DNA of 37,881 bases from Planctomycetaceae bacterium (GTDB lineage Bacteria; Planctomycetota; Planctomycetia; Pirellulales; PNKZ01). This document shows positions 24,309 through 32,612 of the stretch, in pieces; position 1 is the stretch's first letter; each line of letters opens with the position of its first letter. A model generated the notes under the pieces. That model was given only the letters and a program-made list of their open reading frames with translations. It made no database searches and had not been told where the DNA came from. The DNA is taken from NCBI GenBank assembly GCA_016793115.1, contig JAEUIN010000305.1, forward strand, positions 1 to 37,881. The letters are read 5' to 3'. Both the position numbers and the translations under genes were made by a program.

Positions 24309-24545
24309 CTAGCCGCGCAAGATTTCTTTCGTCGTGTCCACGGCCTGACGGCGAAGTTCGTCGACCTGCCCAAGCAGCTCCTCGACGCGTTCAGGGTTTT
24401 CGCGGTGCTCGAACATTTCGCTCGTCACGCGCTCATAGGCGTCGTTCCATCGCAGCCACAAGACCAAGGCCTGCTCGCAGCGTCGGCGAGAGTCGGATGC
24501 ATCGTCTTGCGACGAATCGGATGATGTGGAGTTGGATGAATTCAT
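24309..24545 (-). CDS. Small helical protein, copy 2 (partner of the second ANTAR gene)
   Basis: This 78-residue paralogue of the protein at 23052-23297 has a Ser/Asp-rich N-terminus (NSSNSTSSDSSQDDASDS), then the shared core CEQALVLWLRWNDAYERVTS and helix VEELLGQVDELRRQAV. Conservation is concentrated in LVLWLRWND and VEELL-QVDELR, which suggests an interaction surface or small domain under constraint. It has no leader or known catalytic motif. The start at 24545 lacks a clear Shine-Dalgarno. It converges with ANTAR gene 1 and diverges from ANTAR gene 2, repeating the first cassette's layout. Confidence 0.78.
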   Translation of the reverse strand: MNSSNSTSSDSSQDDASDSRRRCEQALVLWLRWNDAYERVTSEMFEHRENPERVEELLGQVDELRRQAVDTTKEILRG

Positions 24546-24799
24546 TACGGTAGATAAGTCGCAAATAGGGTAATCACCGAGTTTACTGAACTTCGACGAT
24601 TTCTCCTAAGCGATTACGAGTTCGGCAGTTACAGCCCCCTCCAGCGAGTGAGTACGCGTCTTCGCGGTCTTGGGAGCCCGCCGGCGACCGGCAGACTGAA
24701 TACTTGGCACATTTTCGCCTTTTTTCACTACAGTCTTCCCCCGAGCGCGCGACCGCCTTATACAGGATCGGTCGATACAACTTCTGAGGGAGAACATCC
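24546..24799. other. Divergent intergenic region of the second ANTAR cassette
   Basis: These 254 bases hold no convincing gene and should contain promoters for the small minus-strand gene and ANTAR gene 2. Local GC is lower than in the flanking genes. A small stem GCCGG-CGA-CCGGC lies near 24679-24691, and the larger inverted repeat near the ANTAR start is listed separately. Confidence 0.4.
24750..24774 (+). promoter_or_regulatory. Inverted repeat around a -10-like core upstream of ANTAR gene 2
   Basis: CGACCG (24750-24755) pairs with CGGTCG (24769-24774). The spacer contains TATACA (24759-24764), a plausible -10 element, flanked by CCT and AGG that extend the stem with a two-base bulge. It lies 25 bases before ATG 24800, ahead of the GAGGGAG Shine-Dalgarno. 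The layout parallels the repeat before ANTAR gene 1, although the arm sequences differ apart from the outer CGA and TCG. Confidence 0.5.
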
Positions 24800-25573
24800 A
24801 TGGGCCACGCGCAACCCACGCTAGCGTCACCAGGACAGATTCACGCCTCGCGACTGGGCTTCGCGCTGTGGTCGACATCGCCGCTCGACTTTCCCGGCGA
24901 CGAACTCTCCGTGTTCGGCTTGAGGCAGGTCGCACGATACGCATCATTCGCCGCGACTTCATTTGACGAGCCGTTTGACGTCCTCGTCGTCATCGCTTCG
25001 CCGGACGTCGTCGACGATCGGCAAGCGGAGTTGCGCAAACTCATCGGCGCTGCGATCGCCTCGCAGCGCGGCGTTTGCGTCGTTCTACACGACGACGTGG
25101 CGACGGCGCTGGAACTTCTAGCGGCCGGGGCCGACTCCGTCGCGTTTCTGAGCGAATCCGCGCCCGCGTTGGCGGTGGCGATCTATAACGCCCACAACGG
25201 CGGCGCGGTTCGCCGCGCACTCGCCTGCCGCGTGACCGAACTCGAACGGAAGATGGAGCAGACGAAGTTGATCCACCAAGCCAAAAACATTTTGGCCGAG
25301 CAACTTAAAGTGTCCGACGCCGCGGCCATGCGGCACTTGCGCCATGAGGCCCGCAATCAGCGCCGTTCGATGGCCGACATCGCCCGGGTGATTCTCGAAT
25401 CTCACCGCATCATGTCGCGGATCGCAAATCCGCAACCGGAGCGACCGGCGCCGGTTCGTCGTTCCGCGCAGTTCGTGTCCGGCAAAGTCGAATGTCGCCA
25501 TCCGTCGGATTCCGCCGACGATCAGCCGCGCTCCGCTGCGGCGATCGCGTTCCGGCGTCGCCAAAGCGGCTAG
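24800..25573 (+). CDS. Pseudo-receiver/ANTAR protein 2
   Basis: This 257-residue protein is a paralogue of the one at 23491-24243. The ANTAR domain (about 145-208: TELERKMEQTKLIHQAKNIL, then RHLRHEARNQRRSMADIARV) shares about 45 of 64 residues with copy 1 by hand count, while the N-terminal halves have diverged strongly. The pseudo-receiver (FDVLVVIASPDVV, GADSVAFLSES) again lacks the phosphoacceptor Asp and Lys. It has no cysteine cluster. A GAGGGAG Shine-Dalgarno precedes the ATG. The basic tail ends in IAFRRRQSG. Its stop shares the tetranucleotide CTAG with the stop of the convergent Lhr gene. Confidence 0.85.
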   Translation: MGHAQPTLASPGQIHASRLGFALWSTSPLDFPGDELSVFGLRQVARYASFAATSFDEPFDVLVVIASPDVVDDRQAELRKLIGAAIASQRGVCVVLHDDVATALELLAAGADSVAFLSESAPALAVAIYNAHNGGAVRRALACRVTELERKMEQTKLIHQAKNILAEQLKVSDAAAMRHLRHEARNQRRSMADIARVILESHRIMSRIANPQPERPAPVRRSAQFVSGKVECRHPSDSADDQPRSAAAIAFRRRQSG

Positions 25574-28500
25574 CCCGTTCGCCGCATTCGTCGCACGACT
25601 TCGTCGACCTGCTTCGCTTCGAGCGGTTCGACAAACTTCACGTCGCCCGCTTGCTCGACGGCGACGACGCGGCCGTCGCACAAGGCGAGCGAGTTGTTCG
25701 TCACGGCGGGCAACCTCGCGCCGGGGAGCAGAATGCCGGTCAGGTTCAGCGGATCGGCCGCCGACAACACGAGCCACTGATCGCCGGCAGGCTGTTCGCG
25801 GACGCGGCGAAGCTTCTCGACGGCGTCGCCGGCGGCGAACTGCTCGCCGCCGACTCCGGCCACGAAGCGTCCGCCGCGAATCTCACCGCGGGCCTCCATC
25901 CGCCGATACTGCTGCACCAGTTGCCACCACGGGGGCGCACACGTCTCGCGTTCCAAGAGATCGCGAAACACCACTCCCCACCGCTTCAGCAAGTGCCACG
26001 CCCAGCGATTGGCCCGCTCTTCCGGCGTCACTTCGACGAGCGGGCCCGGGAAGAGCGACCATCGGCCGGCCATCGTGCAACTCCCGATCCGCCGCCGGCG
26101 CGACCGCAAGCGGAGGCGTGCGGCGTGCCGCTTGTCGTCGGCCGTGAGTGCGCGCACCGCGCCGAAGGCGTCGGACGACGCCAAGCCCTGCGCCGCCAAC
26201 TCATAGAGCCCGGCGTCGAGGTGCCCCGGGAGCAATTTCGTGTGGATGAGCAAATCATTGTAGAACAGAGCCCCGCGCGATTGCAGCATCTCCAACACGT
26301 CGAGCGCGTTGCCGCGCAGCGGAACTTCGTCCGGACGCCGATCGGGAGGCGCTAGCCAGGCCACATCGTTGCGCGCCGCCAGCGCGATCGGCATCACCCG
26401 CGACAACCCGACCGCGCTCGGTCCGTCCGCTTCGTCGCGGCGGGGCGGCCGCAACCGGCCCCAAACGACCTCACCGGAAAGCGACAACTCGTCGAGCCAC
26501 AGCGGATCGTAATCGTCGATTCGCGCCGCCAGCACCCGCGACTCCCAAGCTCCCGCCGGGATTTCCAAACCTTGCAATTGCTCGATCGCCTCGCGCAATC
26601 CGACGCGTCCGCGCAAGCGCGTGTCGGGCGCAAGCCGCTGGTGCCGCAAGAGAAATCGCAAGTAGTCGGCGATCTCCACCGGCTTGATTTGTTTTCGCAA
26701 TCCGTCGAGCGTGAGGCGATGAATTCGCGCGAGCAAGCGTCGATCGCACCATTCCGGATGCTTTGTGCCGGCCGCGGCCGCCGCGTGCCCTTCGGTTGTG
26801 AACGTGCCGCGCAGCGCCGACCCCTCCGCTTCAAGTGACTCGAGCGCCGCGGCGACGCGCGATTCCGCCAAGCCCAAGAGCGCCGCCAAACGCGCGACGC
26901 TCATCGGTCCGACGCACGGCAACCAGCCGCGCAGGGCCGCCACGGCGGCCGCGTCCGGTTCGCACGCCGCATCGAGATCGGTCGGCAGCGCGATCGACGG
27001 TTCCAAGGTCGCGTCGTCGTAGAGCGCTTTCACGACCGGCTGCTTCTCCGCGGCCAGCCAAAACACGCGGCCGTCGCCGGTCCGCGCGATCGTCGCGCGG
27101 CGACTCTTCCGCAGCTGCTCAAACCACGGTCGCCAGCTTGCCGCCGATTCCGCGGGCACGGCGACCATGCTCAACAGTACGTCGTGCAGCTCGTCGCCGT
27201 CGCGCACCAGCGGCCACGCTTCATCGCGAACCTGCTCGATCGCCGCCGGCTCCAAACGTCCGAGATCGCGCACCGCGTCGATCGTCACGCCGCGGCGCAC
27301 GGCTACGGCCCGCGCTCGGCGCTCCTCCAGCGGCGCATCGTCGAGAAACGCGTACGGGTTCGCGTTGACCAGTTCGTGGCTCATCGGCGACGGCTCGCGC
27401 GTATCGGCCGCGACGAACTCGATCCGACCGTCGCGGAAATCATCGAGCATGGCGAGCCAACGCTTCAGGTCCATGGCCTCGGTGTGGCAGTCGCGAATCG
27501 TCTGCCGCACCATGGGATGATCGGGGATGTCGATGTCGCCGTGATGGTTTTCAAAACATCCCGTCTTCGCCGGAAACACCGCGGCGAGAAAATCGTCGGC
27601 CTTGAAGCGCTGCATGTGCGGCGGAACTTTCTTGCCTCCTTTCATCCGCGGCACGACCAAGGCCCGCGACGCATTCCAACGCCAGCGGGTTTCGAACATC
27701 GGCGCCGCAAGCAAGGCTTGCGTCAGCAAGTCTTCGCCGTTCGTCGAGTTGAGCATCTTGAACAGCGCGTCGATCGGAAAGCTATGCTGCGGCCCGACGG
27801 CCAGCACAAATCCGTCGTCGTCGGCCGAAGCCTGCAGCTCGAAATCGAACGAGCGGCAGAAGCGTTTCCGCATCGCCAAGCCCCAGGCCCGCGTGACGCG
27901 AGCGCCCAGCGGCGCATGAACGACGATCTGCATGCCGCCTGATTCGTCGAAAAATCGCTCGAAGAGGATCTTCCACCGCGTCGGCACGAAACCGACTGCG
28001 GCCTTTTGCGCGGCAATATACCGCACCGCTTGCTCGAGCGCCCACTCGTCGACGGGCAACTCGCGAGACAGCCACTCAAACGCCGGTCGAGTGTCGGCAG
28101 GCGGCGGCGCAGCGGCGGTATCGGTGGCGAACGCGTTCACGGTCCGCGTCTCGCCGGCGCCGTCGGTCGACGTGAAATACGGATCGCCGTCGTAAGGCGT
28201 CGGCTCTTCGTCGAACAGCGTCCGTTGATCGCCGAGCGTCCGCGGACCCTGCGCTAGAATCGCGTAATCTTCCGCGAATTCATCGCCGCCGACGCGCCGC
28301 GCCGGCGGCGATTCGGCAGGGCCGCTCGTGTCCCAAGAGTTGATCGTGATCCGATCGCTCAACTCTTGCCGCAGCGCCGAGACTTCCGTCGAGAGTTCAT
28401 CGGTGCGGCCGGGCGCCTCGCCGAGCCAAAACGGAATTGAGGCCGGGGCTCCCTGGGCGTCGCTGACGACCACTTCGCCGCCGCGCACATATTGGATTCG

Positions 28501-30129
28501 CCACGACATGTTTCCGAGCAGAAACACGTCGCCCGCCAAACTCTCGATCGCAAAGTCTTCATTTACCGTGCCGAGATAGGTTCGGTCTTCGGCCGTGACG
28601 ACGCGATAATCGGCCAACTCGGGTATGGCTCCGCCGTTCATCAGCGCGGTGAGCCGCGCGTGCCGGCGTCCGCGCAACTTTTTGTTCACCGCATCGCGAA
28701 ACACGTGCATGCCGTGCTTCTGCGAAACGCTCATCCCTTCGTGCAGCAGCTTGACGATCTCATCGTATTCGCTGCGCAGTAAATCGCGATACGGCCAGGC
28801 CCGGCGACAGAGCGCGTACAATTCGTCTTCGTCCCACTCATCCGCACAAGTTGCGGCTACGATTTGCTGGGCCAGAATATCGAGCGGCTTTTCCGGCATT
28901 TCGATCGTGTCGAGCCGGCCGGTTTTCGCGGCCCGCAACAAGGCCAAGCTTTCGATCAGTTCGTCGCGGGTGAGCGGAAACAAGCGCCCCTTGGGAACCA
29001 CGCCGAGCGAGTGGCCGGAGCGGCCGATCCGTTGCAAGAACGTGGCGATCGATCGCGGCGAACCGATTTGAATCACCAGGTCGATAAACCCGACGTCGAT
29101 CCCCATCTCCAGACTGGCCGTGGCGACGACGGCCTTCAGTTCGCCGTCTTTCAGACGCTGTTCCGCCGTGTGCCGCATTTCGCGGGAGAGACTGCCGTGG
29201 TGGCTCGCCACGGCGTTCTCGCCGAGCAACTCGGAGAGATGATGGGTTACCCGTTCGGCCAGTCGACGGGTGTTGACGAACACGAGCGTGCTGCGATGCG
29301 TCTGAATGAGTTGCACCATCCGCTCGTAGACTTCTCCCCATTGCTCATGCGAGCAAACGGCCTCCAATTCCGAGGGGGGCACCTCGAGTCCGAGGTCGAG
29401 CTCGCGCAAGTGGCCGACGTCGACGATGTCGCACTGCGGCGTGCCGTCGATCTCCGTGCGGCCCGCCCCGACGAGGAAACGAGCGATCGCGTCCATCGGG
29501 CGCTGCGTCGCCGAGAGACCGATCCGCGTCGGCGGCGGCGAACCGCCGGCGCGGCATAAAGCATCGAGCCGTTCCAGCGAGAGGCTCAGGTGCGAGCCGC
29601 GCTTATCGCGGGCCAAGGCATGGATTTCATCGACCACGACGGTCCGCACGCCGCGCAAGATCTCTCGGCTCTTGCTCGAGGTGAGCAGGAGATAAAGCGA
29701 TTCCGGCGTAGTCACGAGAATCTGGGGCGGCCGCTTGAGCATCTGTTGCCGCTCGCGCGCCGGCGTGTCGCCCGTGCGCACGGCAACGCGAATCGGCTGC
29801 GGCGCGAGGCCGGCGGCGTGCGCGGCCGCTTCGATCTCGATGAGCGGCGTCACCAAGTTGCGGCGAATGTCGTTGCTCAAAGCTTTGAGCGGCGAGACGT
29901 AGAGGACGTCGACGGCGTCGGCCAACTCGCCGGCGACGGCGCGGCGAAACAGCCGATCGAGCGGCACCATGAAGGCCGACATCGTCTTACCGCTTCCGGT
30001 CGGCGCCGCGATCAACGTGTGGCGATCGGCCAAGATGCTCGGCCAGCCGAGTCGCTGAGGATCCGTCGGCGCGCGAAACTTGCCGACGAACCAATCGTGC
30101 AACACGGGATGAAATGCTTCGAGCGACAT
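25570..30129 (-). CDS. lhr: Lhr-type superfamily 2 ATP-dependent helicase, long form
   Basis: This 1519-residue enzyme should unwind nucleic acid in DNA repair. Helicase motifs are motif I APTGSGKT (42-49), Ia SPLKALSNDIRR, motif II DEIH (167-170), motif III SAT (206-208), FVNTRRLAERVTHHL, the ATASLEMGIDVG segment and motif VI QRIGRSGH (366-373). A winged-helix region and the Lhr core follow, then a DEAD/H-associated region (about 690-900, with VPPHMQRFKADDFLA) and a long C-terminal extension. Total length is close to E. coli Lhr. ATG 30129 gives MSLEAFHPVLHDWFV, a typical N-terminus. It lies 64 bases downstream of the alpha/beta hydrolase gene, with a hairpin between. Confidence 0.93.
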   Translation of the reverse strand: MSLEAFHPVLHDWFVGKFRAPTDPQRLGWPSILADRHTLIAAPTGSGKTMSAFMVPLDRLFRRAVAGELADAVDVLYVSPLKALSNDIRRNLVTPLIEIEAAAHAAGLAPQPIRVAVRTGDTPARERQQMLKRPPQILVTTPESLYLLLTSSKSREILRGVRTVVVDEIHALARDKRGSHLSLSLERLDALCRAGGSPPPTRIGLSATQRPMDAIARFLVGAGRTEIDGTPQCDIVDVGHLRELDLGLEVPPSELEAVCSHEQWGEVYERMVQLIQTHRSTLVFVNTRRLAERVTHHLSELLGENAVASHHGSLSREMRHTAEQRLKDGELKAVVATASLEMGIDVGFIDLVIQIGSPRSIATFLQRIGRSGHSLGVVPKGRLFPLTRDELIESLALLRAAKTGRLDTIEMPEKPLDILAQQIVAATCADEWDEDELYALCRRAWPYRDLLRSEYDEIVKLLHEGMSVSQKHGMHVFRDAVNKKLRGRRHARLTALMNGGAIPELADYRVVTAEDRTYLGTVNEDFAIESLAGDVFLLGNMSWRIQYVRGGEVVVSDAQGAPASIPFWLGEAPGRTDELSTEVSALRQELSDRITINSWDTSGPAESPPARRVGGDEFAEDYAILAQGPRTLGDQRTLFDEEPTPYDGDPYFTSTDGAGETRTVNAFATDTAAAPPPADTRPAFEWLSRELPVDEWALEQAVRYIAAQKAAVGFVPTRWKILFERFFDESGGMQIVVHAPLGARVTRAWGLAMRKRFCRSFDFELQASADDDGFVLAVGPQHSFPIDALFKMLNSTNGEDLLTQALLAAPMFETRWRWNASRALVVPRMKGGKKVPPHMQRFKADDFLAAVFPAKTGCFENHHGDIDIPDHPMVRQTIRDCHTEAMDLKRWLAMLDDFRDGRIEFVAADTREPSPMSHELVNANPYAFLDDAPLEERRARAVAVRRGVTIDAVRDLGRLEPAAIEQVRDEAWPLVRDGDELHDVLLSMVAVPAESAASWRPWFEQLRKSRRATIARTGDGRVFWLAAEKQPVVKALYDDATLEPSIALPTDLDAACEPDAAAVAALRGWLPCVGPMSVARLAALLGLAESRVAAALESLEAEGSALRGTFTTEGHAAAAAGTKHPEWCDRRLLARIHRLTLDGLRKQIKPVEIADYLRFLLRHQRLAPDTRLRGRVGLREAIEQLQGLEIPAGAWESRVLAARIDDYDPLWLDELSLSGEVVWGRLRPPRRDEADGPSAVGLSRVMPIALAARNDVAWLAPPDRRPDEVPLRGNALDVLEMLQSRGALFYNDLLIHTKLLPGHLDAGLYELAAQGLASSDAFGAVRALTADDKRHAARLRLRSRRRRIGSCTMAGRWSLFPGPLVEVTPEERANRWAWHLLKRWGVVFRDLLERETCAPPWWQLVQQYRRMEARGEIRGGRFVAGVGGEQFAAGDAVEKLRRVREQPAGDQWLVLSAADPLNLTGILLPGARLPAVTNNSLALCDGRVVAVEQAGDVKFVEPLEAKQVDEVVRRMRRTG

Positions 30130-30146
30130 ACGACGATCCGTCTTGG

Positions 30147-30166
30147 CCGCGGCGATCTTGCCGCGG
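30147..30166 (-). terminator. Hairpin between the alpha/beta hydrolase and lhr
   Basis: On the minus strand CCGCGGC pairs with GCCGCGG around a six-base loop. It lies in the 64-base gap between the hydrolase stop and the lhr start. No T-run follows, so it may only reduce read-through or mark an RNA-processing point. Confidence 0.35.
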
Positions 30167-30193
30167 GTCCGTTAAATAAACCGTCGGCTCGAT

Positions 30194-31114
30194 TCACTTC
30201 GAGCCGAGCGACGTCTTCAAAAATTCCAACACGGCCGCGGTCGGCTTGTCGCCGTCGAGCCCGAGTTCCGATTCGAGCGTGGCATGCGTCTTGTTCTGTG
30301 CCGCGACGACCTCGGCTTCGACCTCGACGGCCTTCAATTGCTCGGCGAAGCGGAGCGATTGCGTCTTCGTCTCTTCGCGCCCGGCGACGTAGAAGATGAG
30401 AAACGGCGGGATGCTCTTCCCTTCGGCCACGTGCAGGGCGGGGGAGTAGTCGCGATATGTCTCCTCTCGGCCGCCGAACACTTCTTTATACACCTCGCGA
30501 ACATTGACGCCGGCCTGCACTCGGTGGGGGATGTCGTATGCGCCGCCGTCCAAGGTCACGCACCCCTTAACGCACGCGAGCGGCACTCCTTCCGCGCGCA
30601 AATACCGATCGTCGGTGCAGACCAGCGCGGCCAAATGGGCCCCGGCCGAGTGCCCCATCACGATCAACCGCTGGGGATCGCCGCCGTAGCGGCGGATGTT
30701 GTCGCGCACCCAGCGGATCGACTTGGCGACATCGCCCGTCATTTCTTTAATCGAGACTTCGGGAAAAAAGCGGTACGTCGTCGAGACGAACACATACCCT
30801 TGCTCGAAGAACGTCGCGGCCTTGGTTTCCATGCCGCCTTTATCACCGCGCCGCCAACCGCCGCCGTGAATCCAAATGATCGTCGGCGCGTTCTGCAACG
30901 AAGCGGAGAAGTAAACGTCGAGCGATTGCCGGGCGTTTTTCGGCTCGGCATATCCGACGTCGCGCACGACGTCGAACTTCGAGATCGACGAGTTTTGACT
31001 CCACGCGACGCTCGGCAAGAGGCCGACGGTAACCAGCGCGGCGAGTTTCGCCGCACAGTTCGTCGTCTTACAAGGGACGGACGTCACGACGTCGCCAATT
31101 CGACGGTTTTCCAT
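30194..31114 (-). CDS. Secreted alpha/beta hydrolase (esterase/lipase family)
   Basis: This 306-residue protein has a leader (LAALVTVGLLPSVAWSQ) and an alpha/beta hydrolase fold of the hormone-sensitive lipase/BD-FAE type. Seen are the oxyanion-hole HGGGWRRGDKGG, the nucleophile elbow GHSAGAH and a likely catalytic His in NKTHAT. The substrate is probably an ester, perhaps a carbohydrate ester, but this is not proven. The 5' end overlaps the metallophosphoesterase gene; a GTG at 31087, forming GTGA with the upstream stop, is an alternative start that keeps the whole leader. The close overlap indicates one operon. Confidence 0.85.
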   Translation of the reverse strand: MENRRIGDVVTSVPCKTTNCAAKLAALVTVGLLPSVAWSQNSSISKFDVVRDVGYAEPKNARQSLDVYFSASLQNAPTIIWIHGGGWRRGDKGGMETKAATFFEQGYVFVSTTYRFFPEVSIKEMTGDVAKSIRWVRDNIRRYGGDPQRLIVMGHSAGAHLAALVCTDDRYLRAEGVPLACVKGCVTLDGGAYDIPHRVQAGVNVREVYKEVFGGREETYRDYSPALHVAEGKSIPPFLIFYVAGREETKTQSLRFAEQLKAVEVEAEVVAAQNKTHATLESELGLDGDKPTAAVLEFLKTSLGSK

Positions 31115-32229
31115 GGTTCGGCTGCGGCTCCGTTGTAAATCTCGGCGGTCACGCGATTCCCGTCGACGTGCAGGATGGCGTAACCGGCCGTGTGCGCGTA
31201 TTCAAAGCGAGTCAGGTGCGGTTTCTCGGCGGCGAACAGTTTACGACGTTCGTCTTTCGAGTCCGGTTGGAATTTCGGCTCGAGTTCCGTCAGCTCCGGG
31301 CCGTAAGCGTCGAGCCCTGCGAGCACTTGCTGCGGTTGTTGCGTTTCGTCGCTCAAAATGCTGCTCAACGCCAGTTGCGTGAACGGTCCGCGTTCCGTGT
31401 CGCGTACCGTGAGGCCGTAGCGGTGAACGTGCCCGCAAAGCACGATCGCGCGATGCTCGCCCAAGAGATTGAGCAGTTCGACACGTTGCTTCGCCTGCTC
31501 CGGCTTGATCAGCACGCTCCAGTTGCCGCGGGCCTGGAACGGCACGATCGGCTGATGAACGACGACGAACGTCGGGCCGGTTCGGCGGCGTGTGCGGCCG
31601 AGCGTTTCGCGGAGCCAATCGAGCGAGGTTTTGTCGTAGCTGTCGTAGCAGGCGAACAGAGCGCCGCGGCGCTCGACCGCGTAGCGCGGCTTGTCGATCT
31701 TCGTCGCCAGCGATTTGCCGAGCAGCGGCAAGATCAGCTTTTCATAGGCCTCGATCGCGCCGGGACCGGTGACGTCGTGGTTCCCTTTTGTGAGCAGAAG
31801 CGGGACATTCCAGCCGGCCGCACCGAGAAACTCGATGGCTTCGCGAACGTGGCGCTCGGCGAGTTGCGGCGAGCCGCAGAGACCTTCGACGAAGTCGCCG
31901 ACATGCACGACGGAATCGAAGCGAGCTCCGGCCGCGCTCATCTTCGCACGAAGCCGCGCGAACAGTTTCGGCAACAACTTGGCCGCGTGGTCGCTATAGC
32001 GGCGAACCTGCTCGACGTCGCCCGGATGATCGGCTTCGAGCCAAGAAAAATCGTGATGATTGAGCCGATCGAAGTGCGTATCGCCGAGGAGCCCGAACGA
32101 CCAGCGCGGCGCGGATTCGGCGGCGGTCGCCGAGCCCCCGGCGGCGGCGGCAAGGGCCGCCGTTGAGCAGGCCAGAAACCGGCGACGGTCAAGTCGCACT
32201 GGGGAGCGCGGCGGTACTGAATCGGGCAT
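31084..32229 (-). CDS. Tat-leader calcineurin-like metallophosphoesterase
   Basis: This protein of about 381 residues has a twin-arginine leader (LDRRRFLACSTAALAAAAGG) and the five blocks of the calcineurin-like fold: GLLGDTHFD, HVGDFVEG, TKGNHDVTG, VVVHQP and LCGHVHRYG. These supply the bimetal ligands Asp, His, Asp, Asn, His and His. It probably hydrolyses phosphoesters or phosphoanhydrides outside the cytoplasm. ATG 32229 is preferred, behind CGGAG; an upstream TTG at 32250 is in frame but weak. It is the first gene of an operon with the alpha/beta hydrolase and perhaps lhr. Confidence 0.88.
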   Translation of the reverse strand: MPDSVPPRSPVRLDRRRFLACSTAALAAAAGGSATAAESAPRWSFGLLGDTHFDRLNHHDFSWLEADHPGDVEQVRRYSDHAAKLLPKLFARLRAKMSAAGARFDSVVHVGDFVEGLCGSPQLAERHVREAIEFLGAAGWNVPLLLTKGNHDVTGPGAIEAYEKLILPLLGKSLATKIDKPRYAVERRGALFACYDSYDKTSLDWLRETLGRTRRRTGPTFVVVHQPIVPFQARGNWSVLIKPEQAKQRVELLNLLGEHRAIVLCGHVHRYGLTVRDTERGPFTQLALSSILSDETQQPQQVLAGLDAYGPELTELEPKFQPDSKDERRKLFAAEKPHLTRFEYAHTAGYAILHVDGNRVTAEIYNGAAAEPWKTVELATS

Positions 32230-32612
32230 GCGAAACGCTCCGGGAGGCAACGGCGGGCGAGCAGGTCATCGTAGCAGACTGCTGTACATTTGCAGCCTAA
32301 CCGTCCTTCGCCCACGTCGCCGCAATTCGCCGCTTCCCAACTGCCAATTCCCCGGCGACGTCGGCGGGATATCCGTAGCGGACCAGAATCCGAATTAAAC
32401 CATTGCTCCTGCAATGTTTGCGGCATTCGACCAAGTCCGGCCGATTACGGCGAGCTGCGCTGTCGGTGCCCAGCGCCAGGTCACCTTGTGAGATTCCGCC
32501 GAGCCCGTAGAATAGCGGTTTCCCCAAATTCCACCGCACAACGCCTAGAGGCACTCCGGTCCGAGCGGACCCGACGCGGCCTCGGCGCACCAGCCCGACG
32601 GAGACTTTGAAG
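32230..32612. other. Intergenic region before the small basic protein gene
   Basis: These 383 bases lie between divergent genes. The right half contains a promoter candidate listed separately. On the minus strand a short open stretch at about 32297-32400 encodes LIRILVRYGYPADVAGELAV, which faintly resembles the C-terminus of type I restriction subunits; it has no supported start and is treated as a possible remnant only. Confidence 0.35.
32486..32513 (+). promoter_or_regulatory. Candidate sigma-70-like promoter for the small basic protein
   Basis: TTGTGA (32486-32491) and TAGAAT (32508-32513) are separated by 16 bases, a reasonable -35/-10 pair. It would give a leader of roughly 90 bases before ATG 32613. 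The extended 8-mer TAGAATAG also lies upstream of ANTAR gene 1. Confidence 0.45.

Noticed and set aside
23052..25573. Toxin-antitoxin interpretation of the small protein/ANTAR pairs
   Set aside because: The genes are divergent rather than in one operon, and neither protein shows a known toxin fold or motif.
31168..32166. 332-codon open frame opposite the metallophosphoesterase
   Set aside because: All calcineurin motifs lie on the minus strand; this frame has none.
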